Positions 57,771 through 64,000 of a stretch of 64,000 bases of DNA are shown one piece after another; positions within the stretch are counted from its first letter, which is position 1, and each line of letters starts with the position of its first letter. The notes below the pieces were generated by a model. It was not told the DNA's origin. It did no database searches and saw only the letters and a list, made by a program, of their open reading frames with translations. The DNA comes from Typhlomys cinereus. Taxonomy: Eukaryota > Chordata > Mammalia > Rodentia > Platacanthomyidae. Made by a program: the position numbers and the translations under genes. Location of the stretch: contig JALPQD010000143.1 of assembly GCA_023101885.1 (NCBI GenBank), positions 4,124,014-4,188,013 of the forward strand. The letters are read 5' to 3'.

Positions 57771-60700
57771 AAGCCATATCTTCACTCACATTTCACTGTC
57801 AGTCAATGATCAGAGATAGTTTACGACCTCCTTGAAAGCTGGGGCTTGCCCTCATAAGCAAACATTTCACCACAACCCTACTGACCTGGGGATCATGGGA
57901 AATGTAATGGGGCTTGTCCTTAAAACAATTGCAAGCTACAGTGGACAAGGCACAGGTGAGTATATAAAATATCTAGGGGAAATTCACAGACAATTAAGGC
58001 AAGCCTTTACTGCAATTTACTGACTTTTCTAATTATAAAATATATATCTGAGCACAAGGAAATGTTTCAAAAACACAACTTTTAGAATGTAAGCAAATCC
58101 AGTCTTTTGAAATTCCTAAGCTTCTAATTTCTACACTTCATAAAATTACTCTGCACCTGTAACAGTCATGATGCTTTGCAGTTTTACAGTGTTCATGGTC
58201 TCTCTCTGGTATCAATGTGACCTCTCAACATAGCCTTCATTTTACTGCTGCAGAAATCAAACCAAGGTTACTGTTTTGTAGCAGAAAATCTAATACCTAT
58301 ATCTTACACACCTTCCACTCTCATTTTTGTCGACATCTCACCCACCCTTTATTGGTCAAATATTATATCTTTCCCTGCTCAACCTGAAGATGGTCAAGTG
58401 CTTTTCTAAATGTTATTTATTTTCTTATTTACTCAAACATTACTTACTAAAATTTGTCTCATACTTTACATTACAGATGAACACAAATTACTGTAGGAAC
58501 TCCAAAAATTGTTAGGTATGGGATAAAAGAGAAAGCATGTAGAAATGTGAATAGAAAGTAAAAAATGGTACCTTGTATTCTTTGCGAACTAGAATTTATG
58601 CTTCATTTTATTTCTTGATTATAAGGTCTTTAATAAGAGTGATTATGTCTTATTCATGATTGTAGGTCTATCATTGCTTCATTACTTTCAAAGCCAATTT
58701 CAGTCATGTATTTCATCAAAGGGAACACTGCATCATATTTTGAATTCATAGAGATAACAAAGATCTTTGTTGAGAATCTCCCCAGAGCTTTGGAGAGCTC
58801 ACCCAATATTAAATGATATAAAAGAACATGACCAAAAATATTCACAGCAATTCTATGTCAATTTGTCTTAATATCAAAACAAGCAAGTTCAGAAAATATA
58901 ATTTTATAAGTTCCCTTAGCAATGTGAACCTGCCCACATATAGAGTTTTGAACATTAATTGGTACACTGAAAAGAGCCTTTAATAAAAAGATTGTATTCG
59001 ATCTAACATTGCTGAGAAGTTACTTGTCTTTTATACTTTCATGAATATTATTTTACTATTGAAGCAATTACATTGAAGTATAAATGACATTAGTATTCAT
59101 TTTTATAACATCTTTTGCATGAAGCAACTATTTTAAGTTGTTTCATAGAACAGAACAACATTTAATTTCATAGTAGCTTTATGTGGAAATAGAAAAAGAC
59201 AATAGATGTTTCCTTTGTGTGTGTAAAATAAGGACTGAAGAAGAAGTTATCTCAAGAAGGTGAAAAATCACTGTCTCCCTCTGTGCCTGGGGCATTGGCC
59301 ACTGCAGAAAGAGGAAGGGCTGGCAAAGAACACAAGAGAGGAAAATGATGTGCAAAGACCCATTTGTGCATCTGTGCATCCAGCAGAAGGCAGGTAGGTT
59401 GGACCAAATACCCACCAAGCACTCTGAGCATCAATCTGCTTAATCAGCTCATAATTACAGTTGAGTCTTTTCACTAAACACAGCTTTTAGGGAGGGCGTG
59501 AAGGATGGATTTGAGCCATGACCTGAAACTCTAATTCTGCTATTAAACACTACCAAATCACTGAGACACAGAACTTGGCTTTCAAATGGTTTGGCTGGGT
59601 GTATCTGCATTCTTCAAAAGGAACTATTCTTAAAATGGTCATAAAAGAGAAAAGAAGGCACTAGAGTAATTCCAAACTTTTTTTAACTGATTACTACATT
59701 CAATACAGAGAAGTTCAAGTTGAAAATAAATGTTGTACCTGAAGCCAATTAGAGGAAAGACATCATTACTTCCTCACTGTTCGAATGCAATTTTTAAAAC
59801 CACAAAGGGAATATTTGATTGGCAATAAATCTTTTTCCCTTGACTATGAAGAAATCTATTATGTTGAAATTTAGAATAGCAAAACAACTGAGGTGCTAAA
59901 AAGAGTAGCAGACAAAATAAGGGCTTGTTTCAAGTAGAATAACTGAATCAATATTGTGGCTTCAATTAATTGATATGTGATTTGATATCACAAAGTATGA
60001 TACATTGATACAAATGAATAATTATTTTGTCAGTCAAATCGATAAGGTTAAATTAAGTTCAGGTGGATTATGATAGCTACCTAAATACTCCTGTGGATTT
60101 TCTAGGTCTTCAAAAAGCCCACAATATAAGAACACTGATTTTTTTGCCAGTGTGAGAAGATGTAAAAGCAACGACATCTTTAGAAAAAAATGATGGAGTT
60201 TAAGTTCTAAGATCACTGTGAAAGGATGAGCTAACTCTGAACAGATCTGAGAATAACCTGGGCTAGTCTTGCAAATGGATTGTGGTTGACTGAACAAATA
60301 TCTTGAAAGGGTCCAAAACTATTGGAAAAGCTCAACAAGGCAAGTTCAGAATCTTGGAGACATATAACTAAATAGAGTCAGTGTAAGAGACTTAGACAAG
60401 GGGAAAGAACCTATGGGAAGTCAACTGAAATCTAAAGGATGCCAAGCAAATGAACTTAGCCTGACATGGCTCTAGTTATTGATCTAGAGACTAAAATTTG
60501 TGGAAAGCCATGAATAATGTCTAGTAGTAATGGTGACCCATTTGCTTAAAATGCAATTGTTAATTTGGACAGTTACTCCTCTTAGAGTAATTTTTGTTCT
60601 TTGTTCTTTTTGCACATGTCAAATGGTACTTATCACATAAAACAATAACTGTCCTACTTTGAATGCCATATTTTATTTAGTATTTTATTTATCTATCTAC

Positions 60701-61104
60701 TTATTTATTTTCTATTTATTTATTTTAAATTTGAACTGCTTGCATCAGCTGATAAATTTTATGGTGTAAAATTCAGAAATAAGGTAAATTAAATTTATGC
60801 AATTGCAGCAGAGATGGTCAAAGGCTTAATAGAATATGATAGTACATCGCCTACTGTATTGGACAACTTGTATAGTAATATGACCATAACCATACCATAA
60901 CCAGACAATGTAAATTTGGTTACGTTTTTGGATGGCATACATTCCTTTATATTTCCATGTTTGTGTGTTATAAAATACTCTTCAAGGTTACATTTCTATT
61001 TATAGTTTAGGAATTTCATTTTCTACACAATTTTTTATAAAGCGCCCTACTTGTTTAAATCTTTTGAAGTAATAAAGTTTTTAAAAAAAAATTGTGATTT
61101 GTGG
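57771..61104. other. Mostly unique sequence with an L2 trace
   Basis: 58,580-58,670 ('gattataaggtctttaataa', 'gtgattatgtcttattcatg') resembles the sense L2 3' end. 58,225-58,290 may be MIR-related. 59,240-59,480 is moderately complex and non-repetitive. An ATTT-rich patch lies at 60,672-60,730. No exon recognised. Confidence 0.4.
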
Positions 61105-61547
61105 AAGAGGGGGCGGTAAGATTGTAAGAGCAAAAGGATGGGAGGAGCAACGATTTGCAAGATTCTCAACAATAGTTGGGGCCAAAGCAATCATAATGGG
61201 ACTTTGCATGCCCTGCGCAATGTCCAGCGCACTGTTGCCCTCATAAAGTCTAGCATCTGTTAAGGGCACCGAGATCCCTGGAGGCAAGGGATTGACAGCC
61301 ATAGTAGTGCTCCTATGCTTAAGGGGAATAAGAGAAAGGGCTTATGGAAATGCCACTGGGTCCTTATATGTCATCGGAGAGGAGGACCCAGTGGAGAGTT
61401 AGGCGTACACAATAAAGGACTCTCTGGGAATTGGGGGGGAGGCACTGGGGGAGAGGGAGGGGGAGGAGGGGGGAGGGAGGGAACTGGTAAAAAAATTTTA
61501 AAATGTATAATTAAATTTTTAATAAAAAAAAGAAAAAAAAAAAAAAG
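61105..61547 (+). mobile_element. 5'-truncated L1 3' end, sense
   Basis: It matches 35,925-36,365 of the full L1: 'ggtaagattgtaagagcaaa', 'aatcataatgggactttgca', 'agtagtgctcctatgcttaa', 'ggacccagtggagagttagg', then the G-rich tract 61,430-61,490 and a poly-A tail at 61,527-61,547. No clear TSD was found. Confidence 0.85.
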
Positions 61548-62195
61548 ACCTTCAGAGACCCTCTTAGCATGGCTGCTCTAAAATCGCCTAACAGGGATTT
61601 ACCAGTTGCCATCTGAGAGATTGTGGCAGGCTCATCTTGCAGGTCACCCCACATTACAGTCTGTTCTATATGGAACTTATTTGCTGGAGTTGTCTTGCAG
61701 AAACATCTGGGGGTGGGAAGACCCTATTGGTTTCCTATTGTTACAGGAACCACCTAAAACTCCTCAGTCCATCATTCCAGGCACTCCACTATCATCTGGG
61801 ATCTACCTAATCATCCAGAAGGCCAATGACTGTATCAGCTCTTTATTATTTAGGCAGGCATGCCTACTCTACTCATAAGCCTTGAGCAATGAATAGTTCA
61901 TTCTGGCTGTCAGTCTAAAACCTTTGCCCTAAGATGACCCTTGGGCCTCTACAGGCACCTTCAGTGCCTGCTTGTACACACACTCACACATACCTACATA
62001 CCCACACCTATGTACACACAACAAAACAAAACAGGCCTAACTAAATAGTTTAAACATATATGTTATTTCTGAGAACGAATTCTGTAGCTTCTTATGTTTT
62101 CTCTTGCACCAAACTGAGAATGTTTTCAGATTTTTAGAGTTAACTTTGTCATAATATAGTTTATTATTAACAAAGCTAAGCAAAAACTTATCTTT
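61548..62195. other. Unclassified, no gene seen
   Basis: Open frame of 90 codons at 61,606-61,878 has no recognised motif. A CA-like tract at 61,975-62,020 may mark a decayed SINE tail. Confidence 0.35.
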
Positions 62196-62206
62196 GGTCT
62201 TGCCCT

Positions 62207-62453
62207 TATTTTTTTTCTCCCACATTTTATTTTTTTTCCCCAATCAAACAAGCTCAATAGGTACCCCCCTCTTCTTCTTCCCTCCTCCCCTACCCAGTCC
62301 TCCCTTGCACTCTCCCCCCTTTTCCCCTTCCTTTCACCTCCCCCTTCCCCAGTATCTCCCCCTTCCTCCCTCCCATCCCCTGGAGCATCCTTTTGTGTGA
62401 ATGCCAAACCTCCCTCTGAGTCCTCCACCCTAGTGAGGGGTAAGGACTCAGTG
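62207..62453 (-). mobile_element. Short L1 3' end, antisense, TSD intact
   Basis: T-rich start, pyrimidine tract 62,265-62,380, then 'catccttttgtgtgaatgcc' and 'ctctgagtcctccaccctag', the antisense L1 3' UTR. A perfect 11-bp TSD, ggtcttgccct, lies at 62,196-62,206 and 62,454-62,464. It is truncated to about 247 bp. Confidence 0.9.
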
Positions 62454-62645
62454 GGTCTTGCCCTATTTAATTGAACAATATTATTTGTTTATCTCTGATG
62501 ACATGCCCACTTATTGACTTCCTGGTTGAAGAGTCTAACCTTTTCTATAATACAGGATATTTCTTCTTCTACAAACATAATGATTTATTTTTCCTAGAAA
62601 AGCATGCTTTACCAGACTAAATAAATATAAAAGTGTTAATGGCTA

Positions 62646-62669
62646 AAAAAAAAAAAAAAAAAAAAAAAA
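62646..62669 (+). repeat. Poly-A tract
   Basis: Uninterrupted A run of about 24 bases. No SINE or L1 body is evident directly upstream, so its origin is unclear. Confidence 0.9.
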
Positions 62670-62714
62670 CACAATTGTGACATACATTAAAGTCTCATTT
62701 ACTTAGATTAAACA

Positions 62715-63085
62715 CTGCATTTCTTAGTGTTTCAAAGCAAATACCTGAGAGAAACAATGTCAGAGGAGGAGAAATTTATTTTGGTTCACAGTTTCAAATC
62801 TTTTAGGTTATGATCTGCCTATCCCTTTGCTATGGGCCTGTAGCATGAATACCATGGTAGCATGTGGACTTGGAAGACCAAAGTTACTCATATCATGGAA
62901 ACCAAGAAACATAAAGATACAGAGACTGAGAGATAGAAAAACAGAGAAACAGTCCCAGGACAAAAATGTGCTATATACCCCAATGACCTACTTTTTCCAG
63001 AAAGGCCGTACATCCATTTCTATCACTTCCCATTATTGCCATCAAATTACGACCACATCATTACAGAAACCCAAGAAGTAATCTC
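62715..63085 (-). mobile_element. MaLR LTR (MT-like), antisense
   Basis: 'gagagaaacaatgtcagagg', 'gaaatttattttggttcaca', 'gggcctgtagcatgaatacc' and 'accccaatgacctacttttt' follow the antisense order of rodent MT-type LTRs. Confidence 0.55.
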
Positions 63086-64000
63086 TTAGCAGAAACAACA
63101 GCTCTGTTAGCCACCTAGCTGTCACTCAATCTAACCAAGTTGATAAAATATGTCTACATTAAGTTCATCCATTTGATGTGACTCTTTAAATCCTATCAAC
63201 TAGGATTTCTTTTTACCTTATATTTCATAACACATATAACTATATTTAGTTATAATAGTAATTGAATCCATATCATATGATATTTATTTACTTATATTTA
63301 CATATAGGCACTCTCAAGAACCTTCAGTTTTTACCAAATAATTAATATATAGAGAGAACTACCTCTAGCATAACAGTGTCCTTTATAGGGAAGTTAGGAC
63401 TGTACCTATATTCTTAAAGGTTCATGAGAGATTGAGACTGTCCATATTCATATTTCCTGTTCTCAGCTCAGGAGTTCTATACTGTTGAAAAAAATGTGTA
63501 ATTTTATTTTGAGACACTGCTCTTTGTTAGTATAATGGTGCTTTTAAAAAGTCATCTTAACTCTGGAAACAAAGTGAGATACTGAAAGTGGAATATAGTA
63601 TGATCTTGGTAAGTCTTGGCTTATCAACAAGTGAATTGTTGGGAGCAAAAGTCTATTTTATTTCCCAGTGCAGCTCTGCTACAAAAATCACACCCTAAGT
63701 GGCCACTACCACTCTTTGGCTGGAGATGGTGCTTATCTTTCCTAACTGAACACTATTTTGATGTTTAGCAGTTAAATTCCCATTCTATATTCTCCCCACT
63801 TCCACTCCCAAAGCGAATAATCATTAGCTCTTCTTAGAACTACTAATGAGCTATTAGTCAATATAATTAATTAGAAAGCATAAAAGCTTAATTGCATTTT
63901 AACTAGTTAATCAATGGTAATGTTCACTTGATGTATATGTATATGTATTGTGAACATACATCTCTTGATGGCATAGATAAAGGTTCAAATCAAATATTTA
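63086..64000. other. Gene-free stretch, nothing recognised
   Basis: AT-rich sequence to the window edge. No repeat family or exon assigned. Confidence 0.4.

Overview
The window reads as rodent genomic DNA from a gene-poor, transposon-filled region. No complete protein-coding gene, tRNA, rRNA or CRISPR array can be supported. Rodent origin rests on tRNA-derived SINEs of B2/B3/B4 and ID type, URR1-like hAT fossils, MaLR LTRs with rodent-style ends, and old rodent (Lx-type) L1 3' UTRs. The B2-like SINEs are unlike the mouse/rat consensus downstream of the tRNA head. They carry a GC-rich body and a CA-repeat before the A-rich tail, which suggests a B2-bearing rodent outside mouse and rat (an inference, not proven; a dipodoid or another early myodont branch is possible).

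Layout. 1-520: antisense fragment of an ancient L1 ORF2. 2.36-4.36 kb: an antisense MaLR retrotransposon with both LTRs recognisable. 4.36-5.74 kb: unclassified repeat-like DNA with a 120-bp tandem duplication, then an L1 3' UTR piece. 8.5-14.2 kb: L2, B4, old L1, two URR1-like elements and a well-preserved B2-like SINE with a 14-bp target-site duplication (TSD). 15.3-18.7 kb: URR1-like element, MaLR LTR, and an L1 with an apparent internal 5' inversion that was later hit by another B2-like SINE. 19.7-25.9 kb: L1 3' UTR pieces, SINEs (one ending in a long GATA array) and a MaLR LTR. 29.8-36.4 kb: the main feature, a nearly full-length but dead L1 with tandem 5' UTR monomers, ORF1, ORF2 and 3' UTR. 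It is joined at its 5' end to an inverted, truncated B2-like SINE. 36.5-48.5 kb: URR1-like elements, SINEs, MIR, L2 and MLT1. 48.8-51.1 kb and 55.9-61.1 kb: mostly non-repetitive sequence without recognisable genes. 51.8-54.9 kb and 61.1-63.1 kb: truncated L1 3' ends in both orientations, an ID SINE and MaLR remains.

The content records layered retrotransposition rather than a gene system. L1 supplied the reverse transcriptase and endonuclease. B2-like, B4 and ID SINEs are its presumed parasites, as their A-rich tails and TSDs show. The most interesting items are the L1/SINE junction near 30,047 (possibly twin priming on two different RNAs), the SINE tail grown into a GATA array inside its own TSD, a near-perfect 58-bp duplication 1.4 kb apart, and one exon-like open segment on the minus strand near 24.6 kb. 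Family names come from recalled consensus sequences, not a search. Boundaries are approximate unless a TSD is cited.
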